Assembly (NCBI GenBank): GCA_934561485.1
Contig: CAKTGS010000027.1
Location: forward strand, 1-22,432
Source: an uncultured Faecalibacterium sp.
GTDB taxonomy: Bacteria; Bacillota; Clostridia; Oscillospirales; Ruminococcaceae
DNA length: 22,432 bases
Direction of reading: 5' to 3'
Numbering within the stretch: the stretch's first letter is position 1; every line of letters begins with the position of its first letter. A program made the position numbers and the translations under genes. The notes beneath the pieces are model-generated. The model was not told where the DNA came from, did no database searches, and saw nothing but the letters and a program-made list of their open reading frames with translations. Shown piece after piece: positions 14,347-21,448 of this stretch.

Positions 14347-15099
14347 ATGGCAGTAAAACAGACGGCAGGGCGAGATGCTCTGGGCGAATTTGCGCCGAAG
14401 TTTGCAGAGCTCAACGATGATGTGCTGTTCGGGCAGGTGTGGAACCGGGAGGACAAGCTTTCCCTCCGGGACCGCAGCCTTGTGACGGTAGTGGCACTGA
14501 TGGCACAGGGACTGACGGACTCCTCGTTCCGGTATCACCTGACGGCAGCGAAAAACAACGGTATTACCCGGACTGAGATTGCAGAGATCCTGACCCATGC
14601 GGCATTTTATGCAGGCTGGCCCAAGGCGTGGGCGGCTTTCCGCATGGCCAAGGAGGTCTGGGCAGAGGACGCTGCGGAGGATGCCAAGGCACAGCACCAG
14701 AGTGAGATGGTGTTCCCCATCGGCGCACCCAACAACGGTTATGCACAATATTTCATCGGAAAAAGCTATCTGGCACCCTTGTCCACCGCACAGGTGAGCA
14801 TTTGCAACGTCACCTTTGAGCCGGGCTGCCGGAACAACTGGCACATCCATCATGCCGCAAAGGGCGGCGGGCAGATCCTTGTCTGCGTGGCAGGCCGGGG
14901 CTACTATCAGGAATGGGGCAAAGCTCCGCAGGAGCTGCATCCGGGCGATGTGGTGAACATTCCCCCGGAGGTCAAGCACTGGCATGGTGCTGCGCCCGAT
15001 TGCTGGTTCTCTCATCTGGCGGTGGAAGTACCCGGCGAGGGCACCTCTAACGAGTGGCGCGAGCCAGTGACGGAGGAAACCTATGGGATACTGCGGTAA
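14347..15099 (+). CDS. Carboxymuconolactone decarboxylase-like / cupin fusion protein
   Basis: A 250-residue two-domain soluble protein. The N-terminal AhpD/CMD-like helical domain (about 10-105) shows LSLRDRSLVTVVALMAQG (38-55), HLTAAKNNGITRTEIAEILTHAAFYAGWPKA (64-94). It has no CxxC pair, so it is not a peroxidase of AhpD type. The C-terminal cupin barrel (about 145-235) carries the metal ligands H166 and H168 (WHIHHA), the turn GRGYYQEWG (183-191), HPGDVVNIPPEVKHWHG (198-214) with H211. AGAGGT lies a few bases upstream of ATG 14347. Fusions of CMD and cupin are known next to oxidoreductases in gut bacteria; the reaction is not settled. Third and last clear gene of the AdhR-type cassette. 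Confidence 0.9.
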   Translation: MAVKQTAGRDALGEFAPKFAELNDDVLFGQVWNREDKLSLRDRSLVTVVALMAQGLTDSSFRYHLTAAKNNGITRTEIAEILTHAAFYAGWPKAWAAFRMAKEVWAEDAAEDAKAQHQSEMVFPIGAPNNGYAQYFIGKSYLAPLSTAQVSICNVTFEPGCRNNWHIHHAAKGGGQILVCVAGRGYYQEWGKAPQELHPGDVVNIPPEVKHWHGAAPDCWFSHLAVEVPGEGTSNEWREPVTEETYGILR

Positions 15100-15101
15100 C
15101 A

Positions 15102-15185
15102 TCTACGAAATGCGCTGACCACATCAAGAACGTGGCCGAGGCTGTGGTGCAGTGGAAGCATTATGAAGGCTGCGCTGGATTATAA
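15102..15185 (+). pseudogene. Possible remnant: C-terminal fragment of a lost gene
   Basis: Directly after the CMD-cupin stop an open stretch in another frame reads as STKCADHIKNVAEAVVQWKH and ends with YEGCAGL and TAA at 15183. It has no start codon and no ribosome binding site, yet has protein-like composition. It looks like the tail of a fourth cassette gene (oxidoreductase-like) removed by a deletion. Source family not recognised. Confidence 0.35.
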
Positions 15186-15210
15186 GGTGTGAGCGCACGG
15201 CCTTGTACAA

Positions 15211-15249
15211 AACAAAAACAGGGTGCGCCCTTGAATAGGACGCACCCTG
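15211..15249 (-). terminator. Hairpin with T run on the minus strand
   Basis: CAGGGTGCGCCC (15219-15230) pairs with GGACGCACCCTG (15238-15249) with one mismatch around TTGAATA. The run AAAACAAAAA to its left becomes a T run on the minus strand, so the hairpin would stop minus-strand transcription; it may also close the plus cassette weakly. Confidence 0.55.
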
Positions 15250-15436
15250 CCATCGCAATTCACGATTCGATTCGTTGGCAGCAACCGTGAATTGCATATC
15301 GCAAAATCACGTTCAGACGGCTTATGCAAGACTTATCCTCTCAATATAAAATCACAATTCAGCCATTAAAGAAATCATCCTGCACCTTTCCATGATCAAG
15401 GTCGAACGATCGTGATTATCAAAATTGGTTCTTGCC
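15250..15436. other. Non-coding AT-rich stretch with an inverted repeat
   Basis: No credible gene. GCAATTCACG (15255-15264) and CGTGAATTGC (15286-15295) form a perfect 10-base-pair inverted repeat with a 21-base loop. The rest (15296-15436) holds several CACG/CGTG and ATCG motifs but no start codon with a ribosome binding site and no clear promoter. Lying between converging units, it may be the scar of the loss suggested by the fragment just upstream. Confidence 0.5.
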
Positions 15437-15480
15437 AAAGCAGCAGGCCGCCCGGCATTTGCCGGGCGGCCTGCTGCTTT
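15437..15480 (-). terminator. 20-base-pair perfect hairpin behind the flavoprotein reductase gene
   Basis: Bases 15437-15456 and 15461-15480 are fully complementary around ATTT, with a GC-rich core (GGCCGCCCGGC). It lies 28 bases after the stop of the minus-strand reductase. The T run behind it on the minus strand is only three bases, so it may also protect the mRNA 3' end. Confidence 0.8.
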
Positions 15481-15507
15481 AATGGATGAAGAAAAAAAGA
15501 AGAAGAA

Positions 15508-17454
15508 TTAAGACTTGACCTCTGCGGCAGCGTTCGTGCCGGCAATACGGCCAAAGGTAATGATGTCGGGATAAGCGTTGCCGCCCAGACGGTTGTTGCC
15601 GTGGATGCCGCTGGCAACCTCACCGGCTGCGTACAGACCGGGAACGATGCTGCCCTCGGCATTCAGCACATGGGCATCGGTGTCGATCTGGATGCCGCCC
15701 ATGGTGTAGTGCACCGTGGGGGTGCGCAGGCTTGCATAGAAGGGTGCCTGCAGAATGGTGGAGTCTGCGCTGGTGGCCTTGCCGAACTCGTCCTTGCCGG
15801 AGGTCATGCCTGCATTATAGGCCTCCACAGTGGCCTTCAGGGTGTCGGCGTCCACACCGATCTTCTCGGCCAGCTCGTCCAGCGTGTCGGCCTTGACGGA
15901 GTGGCCATCGTTCAGCAGCTTGTCGATCAGCTCATTGCGGGAATCATCGCCTGCAATGGCGCTGCTGTCCACGATCAGCCACATCTGGCCATCGGTCTGC
16001 TGCAGCTCTGCCATGCTGATGGCGTAGCGGGTGTTATCTTCGTTGATAAAGCGCTTGCCCTCTTTGTTCACGAACATATACTCGGTAGCGCTGAGCCAGT
16101 TGCCCACAAATTCGCTCACGCAGCCGCAGTCATCAATGGGGTCGCCCAGAGGGTGGACCTGGATCTGATCCAGATTGATCAGGTTGCCGCCCACGTTCTC
16201 GGCCAGAGCCAGACCATCGCCGGTGCTGGTGGCAGCGCAGCTGGTCAGCTTGGTGGTGATGGTGCCGTTGGAATACTTGTAGACCAAATCGCTGGAAGCA
16301 GCGTAGCCGCCGGTGGCGAGGATGACGGTCTTTGCATTGACGGTGATGGTGCTGCCATCGGTGCGCTCGGCAATGCAGCCGTTCACGGCACCGTCATCGC
16401 CCACGGTCAGGGTAGTCACCTTGGCGTTGGTCTCGATGGTGGTGCCCAGCTTCTCAGCGTACTGCTGCAGCTTTTCGATGTAGATGCGGCCGCCGTTGTC
16501 GCTCTCCTTGCCGGTAGCAGCGACCAGATCCACCTGATGGCCGCGGGCCCACTTGCCGCCGATGGCCATGAAGATGTAGTCGTTCTTGAACGGCACGCCG
16601 ATGGTGTCCTCCAGCCAGCTCAGGGAATCCACAGCGCCCTCGGCGTAGGTGCGGATCAGCTCAATGTTGTCGATGGAGCCGCCGCCCAGATAGGTCTGCA
16701 GGGCGTGCCAGTTGGGGCTGTCGAACAGGGTCTTGCCGTCCTCGGCCTGCCACTTTTCGTAGTCGGCGCGGGTGGCATCGAGCAGTGCCTGGTACTCCGG
16801 GTCGTCCGTGGTCGCAGACAGAGCCGCTTCCACTTCCTTGCAGTTGTCGGCAGTCATGGTCAGCTGCTTCTGACGTGCGCTGTCGGCCACATTGTAGGTG
16901 CCCTCGCCCAGCTTGGTGTTGCCGCCAATGGCAGCAGCCTTTTCCAGCACCAGAACGCTGGCACCGTTTTCGGCAGCGGCAGCAGCGGCAGCCATACCGG
17001 CACCGCCGGCACCCACCACAGCGACATCTACGTCATAGGTGGTGTCCTCGCCGGTGGTGGAAGCCACTTCACCGTTGTAGTCATCGGGATTCACGCCTGC
17101 GGCGGTCAGTGCATTGCGCACAGCCTCCAGCAGGCCGTTGCTGGTCAGGGTGGCGGTAGCCACAGCGTCCACAGCGATGGTGTTGTGTTCCACCATCTGG
17201 GGGATCATCTGGTCAAAGGCAATGTCGCCCACGCCCTCAGTCTCCTGCTGTTCCTTGACTTCGATGTTGGTAATGGCGGCATTGTCGTCCAGCGTGACGG
17301 CAACAACGATATCGCCGTTGCGGCCGCTGCCGGTACCCTCGTAGGTGCCTGCAACAGAGCCGGATGTTGCTTTGCTGCCGGAAGCGCCGCAGCCGGTCAG
17401 CAGACTCAGGACCATGGCAACGCACAGCAGCGCCGCGATCCACTTTTTACGCAT
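15508..17454 (-). CDS. Surface lipoprotein flavin reductase (FMN-bind + FAD-binding; fumarate/urocanate reductase-like)
   Basis: A 648-residue exported flavoprotein. ATG 17454 has AAGGAGAG seven bases upstream. A lipoprotein signal with lipobox LLTGC (C22) anchors it outside the membrane. An FMN-binding domain (about 33-120) holds DAVATATLTSNG (96-107), the site where ApbE would attach FMN to T102; the usual S/T-G before A-T is A99-T100, a variant. The FAD domain begins VVGAGGAGMA (146-155). Catalytic-type motifs of the fumarate reductase family follow: QVHPLGDP, GKRFINEDNTRYA, TPTVHYTMGGIQID and GIHGNNRLGGNA near the end. In the family, electrons pass from the covalent FMN to FAD and reduce a C=C bond of an external acceptor (fumarate, urocanate, cinnamate-like); this substrate is not known. 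Divergent from a LysR gene, so probably induced by its substrate. Confidence 0.93.
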   Translation of the reverse strand: MRKKWIAALLCVAMVLSLLTGCGASGSKATSGSVAGTYEGTGSGRNGDIVVAVTLDDNAAITNIEVKEQQETEGVGDIAFDQMIPQMVEHNTIAVDAVATATLTSNGLLEAVRNALTAAGVNPDDYNGEVASTTGEDTTYDVDVAVVGAGGAGMAAAAAAAENGASVLVLEKAAAIGGNTKLGEGTYNVADSARQKQLTMTADNCKEVEAALSATTDDPEYQALLDATRADYEKWQAEDGKTLFDSPNWHALQTYLGGGSIDNIELIRTYAEGAVDSLSWLEDTIGVPFKNDYIFMAIGGKWARGHQVDLVAATGKESDNGGRIYIEKLQQYAEKLGTTIETNAKVTTLTVGDDGAVNGCIAERTDGSTITVNAKTVILATGGYAASSDLVYKYSNGTITTKLTSCAATSTGDGLALAENVGGNLINLDQIQVHPLGDPIDDCGCVSEFVGNWLSATEYMFVNKEGKRFINEDNTRYAISMAELQQTDGQMWLIVDSSAIAGDDSRNELIDKLLNDGHSVKADTLDELAEKIGVDADTLKATVEAYNAGMTSGKDEFGKATSADSTILQAPFYASLRTPTVHYTMGGIQIDTDAHVLNAEGSIVPGLYAAGEVASGIHGNNRLGGNAYPDIITFGRIAGTNAAAEVKS

Positions 17455-17496
17455 GATCTTACTCTCCTTATCGTTTGTTATGCTCTTCTTTTTCCT

Positions 17497-17510
17497 TGTC
17501 CCGTAGGACA
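17497..17510. promoter_or_regulatory. Inverted repeat in the reductase leader
   Basis: TGTCC-CGTA-GGACA is a perfect palindrome between the likely promoter region and the ribosome binding site of the reductase, 43 bases before its ATG. It could be a regulator site or a small leader hairpin. Its spacing does not match the classical LysR T-N11-A box, so the assignment stays open. Confidence 0.4.
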
Positions 17511-17590
17511 CTGATATTATTTTAACGTGGAAAATGCGTGAAAAACAAGAAGCTTGCCGCAATGATTCCATAGCAAAAAGCTATCAGTCA

Positions 17591-17599
17591 TGGTATAAT
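17591..17599 (+). promoter_or_regulatory. Extended -10 promoter of the LysR gene
   Basis: TGGTATAATC gives a perfect TATAAT (17594-17599) with the extended TGN element at 17591-17593. The -35 is poor (TAGCAA), as usual for extended -10 promoters. It lies 37 bases before ATG 17636. Confidence 0.7.
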
Positions 17600-17635
17600 C
17601 GACCTGAGATAAAAACGACACGGGGAGGAATTTTT

Positions 17636-18553
17636 ATGACCCTGAATCAGCTGCGCTATTTTCGTGTGCTGGCGAGCACAGAACACTACACCAAGGCTGC
17701 GGACGTGCTGAACATCGCACAGCCCTCCCTCAGCCGCGCCATTGCGCTGCTGGAGGAGGAGCTGGGCGTACTGCTGTTTACCCGCCGGGGACGCAATGTG
17801 GTGCTGACCGATGCCGGCCGGGCGTTTTTGCGCTATGTGGAGACCGGGCTGGACACACTGGACGCCGGTGCTGCCGCCATGCGGGATTTCCGCAGCGGCG
17901 CCGAGCGGGTATCCCTTGGCAGCATCACCCCGGTGGTAAACACCTACCTGCCCCGGATGCTGGCCGCATTCCGGGAGGATGCCAACAGCAAGGCCTGCTT
18001 TGACATCCGTGTGGACCAGACCGAACGGCTGCTGGCCGGGCTGAAGGCCGGGCAGTACGATCTGGTATTTTGCAGCTACCAGCCCGGTGAGTACGGCCTG
18101 CAGTTCACGCCCGTTGTGGAACTGCCCTTTGTGGTGGCGATGCGCAGGGATGACCCGCTGGCCGGCTGCCGGGAGCTGACACCGGAGCAGCTGGCAGGCA
18201 GACCCATGGTGTTTACCGATTCGCCGGCGTACTCCGACCTGCTGCGCCGGATGCTGGGTGAATATGGGGTAGAGCCGGAGATCCGGGGCTACTCCAATGA
18301 GGACTCAGTGCTGCTGAGCATGGTGCAGGCGGGGCTGGGGGTGTTCATCAGCACCGACCACCCGCAGATGTACAGCCCGGATACCGTGCTAGTGCCCCTG
18401 CGGCAGGATCGCTACCGCCGCTATGTGTACATGGTCACCCGTCCGGGACTGGCCGCCAGCACCTCGGCGGCGCAGCTGATCCGGTACAATCAGCAGCGCG
18501 CCATCCCAGAGCTGGGACATCAGCCCCGCGCCGATGGCGGCAAAAACGTATGA
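17636..18553 (+). CDS. LysR family transcriptional regulator
   Basis: A 305-residue DNA-binding regulator. ATG 17636 is decided by GGGGAGGAA six bases upstream. The N-terminal winged helix is plain: MTLNQLRYFRVLASTEHYTK (1-20), AADVLNIAQPSLSRAIALLE (21-40), EELGVLLFTRRGRNVVLTDAG (41-61). The C-terminal effector domain (about 90-290) shows LGSITPVVNTYLPRMLAAF (97-115) and the hinge-type strand YDLVFCSYQPG. Divergent from the surface flavin reductase gene, with about 180 bases between the two starts, the usual arrangement for a LysR protein controlling its neighbour. The effector is probably the reductase's substrate (inference). It converges on uxuB; no terminator was seen in the 53 bases between them. 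Confidence 0.95.
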   Translation: MTLNQLRYFRVLASTEHYTKAADVLNIAQPSLSRAIALLEEELGVLLFTRRGRNVVLTDAGRAFLRYVETGLDTLDAGAAAMRDFRSGAERVSLGSITPVVNTYLPRMLAAFREDANSKACFDIRVDQTERLLAGLKAGQYDLVFCSYQPGEYGLQFTPVVELPFVVAMRRDDPLAGCRELTPEQLAGRPMVFTDSPAYSDLLRRMLGEYGVEPEIRGYSNEDSVLLSMVQAGLGVFISTDHPQMYSPDTVLVPLRQDRYRRYVYMVTRPGLAASTSAAQLIRYNQQRAIPELGHQPRADGGKNV

Positions 18554-18606
18554 TCTGCCATCTGCTGCCATTTGTAGCTTTATACAATGTGGGAACCAAC
18601 CGCCCC

Positions 18607-20193
18607 TCAGCGTGCCAGAACGTACTTGTGCAGGGTCTTGCGCACGGCACCGGGGCCGGCAAACAGCTCTTTGGCCATGGCTTCGATCTGCTCGCCCAGG
18701 CCGACAGCGTACAAGTCTACGCCGAACACATCCACGCGGCTGTACAGCTGCTTCAGGCAGCGGAAGTCCTGCTCCCCTTCCCGGACTTCCAGCGGGGCCA
18801 CCATGGCCTGCAGCTCTGCCAGCAGCGGGTCAGGAGAGATCTCAAAGGGCTGGCCGTTGTCGTCCACACCCTTGAGGTAGCGGGCATAGCCTGCCAGCAC
18901 CAGCGGGATAAGGACGAGGTTGGACTTATCCAGGCCCCGTGCTTCGTAGGCCTTGATGGTCTCACCGAAGCGGATGGGCAGTTTCTGGGAGGTGTCGGTA
19001 GCAATGCGCTGGGGAGCATCGGGCATGAAGGGGTTGGGCAGGCGGCGGTTGATGACCGCACCAATGAACTCATAGGGGTTTAGCACGCCGGGGTCCACCA
19101 CTACGGGCATGGCCTCGATGTAGCCGATCTTCTGGATGAAGCTGCGGATGTCCTCGTCTGCCATCTCGGCGCTGATGAGGGTGTAGCCCAGCATACAGCC
19201 ATAGATGGACATGGCAGTGTGCAGGGGGTTCAGGCAGGTGCACACCTTCATCTTCTCGATCTTGTCCACAGTCTCGCGGTCGCAGTACAGCACGCCGCCC
19301 AGTTCCAGCGGCGGACGACCGTTGGTGTAGTGATCCTCGATGCACAGGTACTGGGTCTCCTCCGCGTTGACGAAGGGCGCAGTGAAAGTATGCTTCTCGG
19401 TAACGATGGTGTAGTTGTCCTCAAAGCCATCCTTTGCCAGCATCTCCTGCACCTTTGCGTCCGGGCGCGGGGTGATCTTGTCGATCATGCTCCACGGGAA
19501 GGTGACCTTGCCTTCGTCCTGCACATAGGCCAGGAACTCGGCAGGCACCAGCCCCTGCTCCACCCACTTGGCCGCGTAGGCGTGGACAGCGCTCTTGACC
19601 TTATCGCCGTTGTGGGAGCAGTTGTCCATGCTCTGCACGGTCAGCGGCAGGGCACCGGCTTTGAAGCGCTCGTACAGCAGGGCAGTCACCTTGCCCATGG
19701 CAAGCACGGGGTTCAGGCCCCGCTCCAAGTCAGCGGGCGCAACGCCGTAGCCCTTCTCGGTGATGGTAAAGGAGATCATCTGCAGGCTGGGTGCCCGGAA
19801 GATCTCCACCAGCCGTGCCCAGTCCTCGGTGAAGGAGGGGTCGGCTTTCAGGCTCTCGGTGACGGATGCGATGACCTTTTTCTCGATCTCGCCGGTGGAT
19901 TTCAGGCACACCAGCAGGCTCAGGTTATCGTAGGGGCGGTAAGCCTTGTCGATGATCTCATAGTCAAAACTCTCGGCCACGATGACGCCGCGGTCGTACT
20001 TGCCGCTGTTCAGGGCCTCGTTCAGGATGGCAGCCGGAAAGGCACGGAAGATGTTGCCGGCACCAAAGTGCACCCAGGTGGGTTCGGCATGGGTCTTGGC
20101 CTTGACGGCCTCGATGTCGAATTTGGGCAGCTCATAGCCCTTTTCTGCCCACTCAGCGGACAGACTGCCGTTTTTAATCTCAGAAAGCTTCAT
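18607..20193 (-). CDS. uxuB: Fructuronate reductase (mannitol dehydrogenase family)
   Basis: A 528-residue NAD-dependent polyol dehydrogenase that interconverts D-fructuronate and D-mannonate in hexuronate degradation. The dinucleotide loop VHFGAGNIFRAF is at 41-52, followed by the family motif SMDNCSHNGD (188-197) and the catalytic region MKVCTCLNPLHTAMSIYG (315-332) with K316, N322 and H325. It is longer than E. coli UxuB (about 486) but usual for Clostridia. The start at 20193 lies five bases after the uxuA stop and its AAAGG site is in the last uxuA codons, so the two are translationally coupled. Other family members act on mannitol or tagaturonate; the direct link to uxuA makes fructuronate the best choice. 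Confidence 0.93.
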   Translation of the reverse strand: MKLSEIKNGSLSAEWAEKGYELPKFDIEAVKAKTHAEPTWVHFGAGNIFRAFPAAILNEALNSGKYDRGVIVAESFDYEIIDKAYRPYDNLSLLVCLKSTGEIEKKVIASVTESLKADPSFTEDWARLVEIFRAPSLQMISFTITEKGYGVAPADLERGLNPVLAMGKVTALLYERFKAGALPLTVQSMDNCSHNGDKVKSAVHAYAAKWVEQGLVPAEFLAYVQDEGKVTFPWSMIDKITPRPDAKVQEMLAKDGFEDNYTIVTEKHTFTAPFVNAEETQYLCIEDHYTNGRPPLELGGVLYCDRETVDKIEKMKVCTCLNPLHTAMSIYGCMLGYTLISAEMADEDIRSFIQKIGYIEAMPVVVDPGVLNPYEFIGAVINRRLPNPFMPDAPQRIATDTSQKLPIRFGETIKAYEARGLDKSNLVLIPLVLAGYARYLKGVDDNGQPFEISPDPLLAELQAMVAPLEVREGEQDFRCLKQLYSRVDVFGVDLYAVGLGEQIEAMAKELFAGPGAVRKTLHKYVLAR

Positions 20194-20198
20194 GATGT

Positions 20199-21299
20199 TC
20201 AGCCTTTCTTTTTCTCTTCGTCCAAGCGGTCCAGCAGGTCCCAGACACCCAGCATGTATTGGATGCCCAGCGCACGGTCATATTTGCCGTAACCGGGGCG
20301 GCAGACGCCGGGGCCTTCCTCCCACAGCTGGCGGCCATGGTCCGGGCGGATGTAGCCCTCAAAGCCGCAGTCATGGTAAGCGCGCAGCACCTCGATGATG
20401 CCGGTCTCGCCGCAGCAGTCGCGGTGGGCCGCCTCGGAGAAGTCGCCGTTGGGGAAGTGATGGATGTTGCGGATGTGGCCGAACGCAATGCGGTCGCAGT
20501 GCTTGCGCACGATCTCGGCACAGTTGTTGTTGGGGTTGGCATTCAGGCTGCCGGTGCACAGGGTCAGGCAGTTGTAGGGGTCGTCCACCATCTTCAGGAA
20601 GCGGTCGATGCTGGGTTCGTCCACCAGCAGGCGGGGCAGGCCAAAGATATCCCACGGGGGATCGTCCATGTGGATGGCCATTTTGATGTCGCATTCATGG
20701 CAGGTGGGCATCAGGGCTTCCAGGAAATACTTCAGGTTCTCCCACAGCTTTTCCTTGGTGACGGGGGCATAGGCTTTGAACAGCTCGTCCAGCTTGGCCA
20801 TGCGCTCCGGCTCCCAGCCGGGGAAGGTCATGTGGTACTTCTCGGTGAAGGACATGATATACTCAGCCATGGCCTTGTAATCGCCCTTGATCTTGTCCTT
20901 CTCGTAGAACAGTGCGGTGGAGCCGTCGCCTACCGGGTGGAACAGGTCGGTGCGGGTCCAGTCAAAGATGGGCATAAAGTTGTAGCAGATGACCTTGACC
21001 CCGAACTTGGACAGGTTGCGGATGCACTGCTTGTAATTTTCAATGTACTGGTCGCGGGTGGGCAGGCCGATCTTGATGTCATCGTGGACGTTGACCGACT
21101 CGACAACATCCATGTCAAAGCCGTAGGCGTGGATCTGGTCCGCCACCTTCTGGATCTCGTCCACTTCCCAGATCTCGCCGGGCATCTTGTTGTGCAGTGC
21201 CCAGACGATGCTGGTCACGCCGGGGATCTGCTTGATATCGCTGAGACTGACGGGGTCGTTCCCCTCGCCGTACCAGCGCCAACCCATTTTCATAGGCAT
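20199..21299 (-). CDS. uxuA: Mannonate dehydratase
   Basis: A 366-residue enzyme that removes water from D-mannonate to give 2-keto-3-deoxygluconate, the step after UxuB. The TIM-barrel signature residues are visible: GWRWYGEGNDPVSL (6-19), WALHNKMPGEIW (33-44), KMAIHMDDPPWDIFGLPR (206-223; H210 is a likely metal ligand, and the family's usual IHPDDPP reads IHMDDPP), LTLCTGSLNANPNNNC (245-260), HIRNIHHFPNGDFSEAAHRD (275-294), GYIRPDHGRQLWEE (315-328). ATG 21299 has GGAGG seven bases upstream. It follows the TRAP permease gene by about 150 bases that hold an operator-like palindrome and a large hairpin. The order TRAP-uxuA-uxuB indicates uptake and use of hexuronates or aldonates. Confidence 0.96.
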   Translation of the reverse strand: MPMKMGWRWYGEGNDPVSLSDIKQIPGVTSIVWALHNKMPGEIWEVDEIQKVADQIHAYGFDMDVVESVNVHDDIKIGLPTRDQYIENYKQCIRNLSKFGVKVICYNFMPIFDWTRTDLFHPVGDGSTALFYEKDKIKGDYKAMAEYIMSFTEKYHMTFPGWEPERMAKLDELFKAYAPVTKEKLWENLKYFLEALMPTCHECDIKMAIHMDDPPWDIFGLPRLLVDEPSIDRFLKMVDDPYNCLTLCTGSLNANPNNNCAEIVRKHCDRIAFGHIRNIHHFPNGDFSEAAHRDCCGETGIIEVLRAYHDCGFEGYIRPDHGRQLWEEGPGVCRPGYGKYDRALGIQYMLGVWDLLDRLDEEKKKG

Positions 21300-21322
21300 G
21301 GAAATACCTCCTGTTATATGAT

Positions 21323-21339
21323 CTCGTAACGTTACAGAG
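21323..21339. promoter_or_regulatory. LacI-family-type operator before uxuA
   Basis: CTCGTAACGTTACAGAG is a near-perfect palindrome with the core GTAACGTTAC centred on CG, the classical form of LacI/GntR-type sugar-acid operators. It lies 24 bases before the uxuA start. No convincing -35/-10 pair fits around it; TATAAC (21318-21313) is too close to the start codon, so it may act on transcripts coming from the TRAP genes as a roadblock or belong to an internal promoter. Confidence 0.6.
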
Positions 21340-21364
21340 CGGGTGGGATGCCCCCCTCCCAGGC

Positions 21365-21428
21365 GGATCGATGGGAGAGCAAGTCCCCCGGCTCACGCCG
21401 AGGGGCTTGTTCTGCAGTCTATCGATCC
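21365..21428 (-). other. Large intra-operon hairpin between the TRAP gene and uxuA
   Basis: An outer stem GGATCGAT (21365-21372) with ATCGATCC (21421-21428) encloses an inner stem of 15 pairs (21378-21392 with 21397-21411, G-rich against C-rich) around TCAC. No T run follows, so it is not a standard terminator. An mRNA processing or stability element that sets different levels of transporter and enzyme transcripts is the likeliest role. Confidence 0.65.
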
Positions 21429-21448
21429 AGGAGGAGGAATGCATGGGA

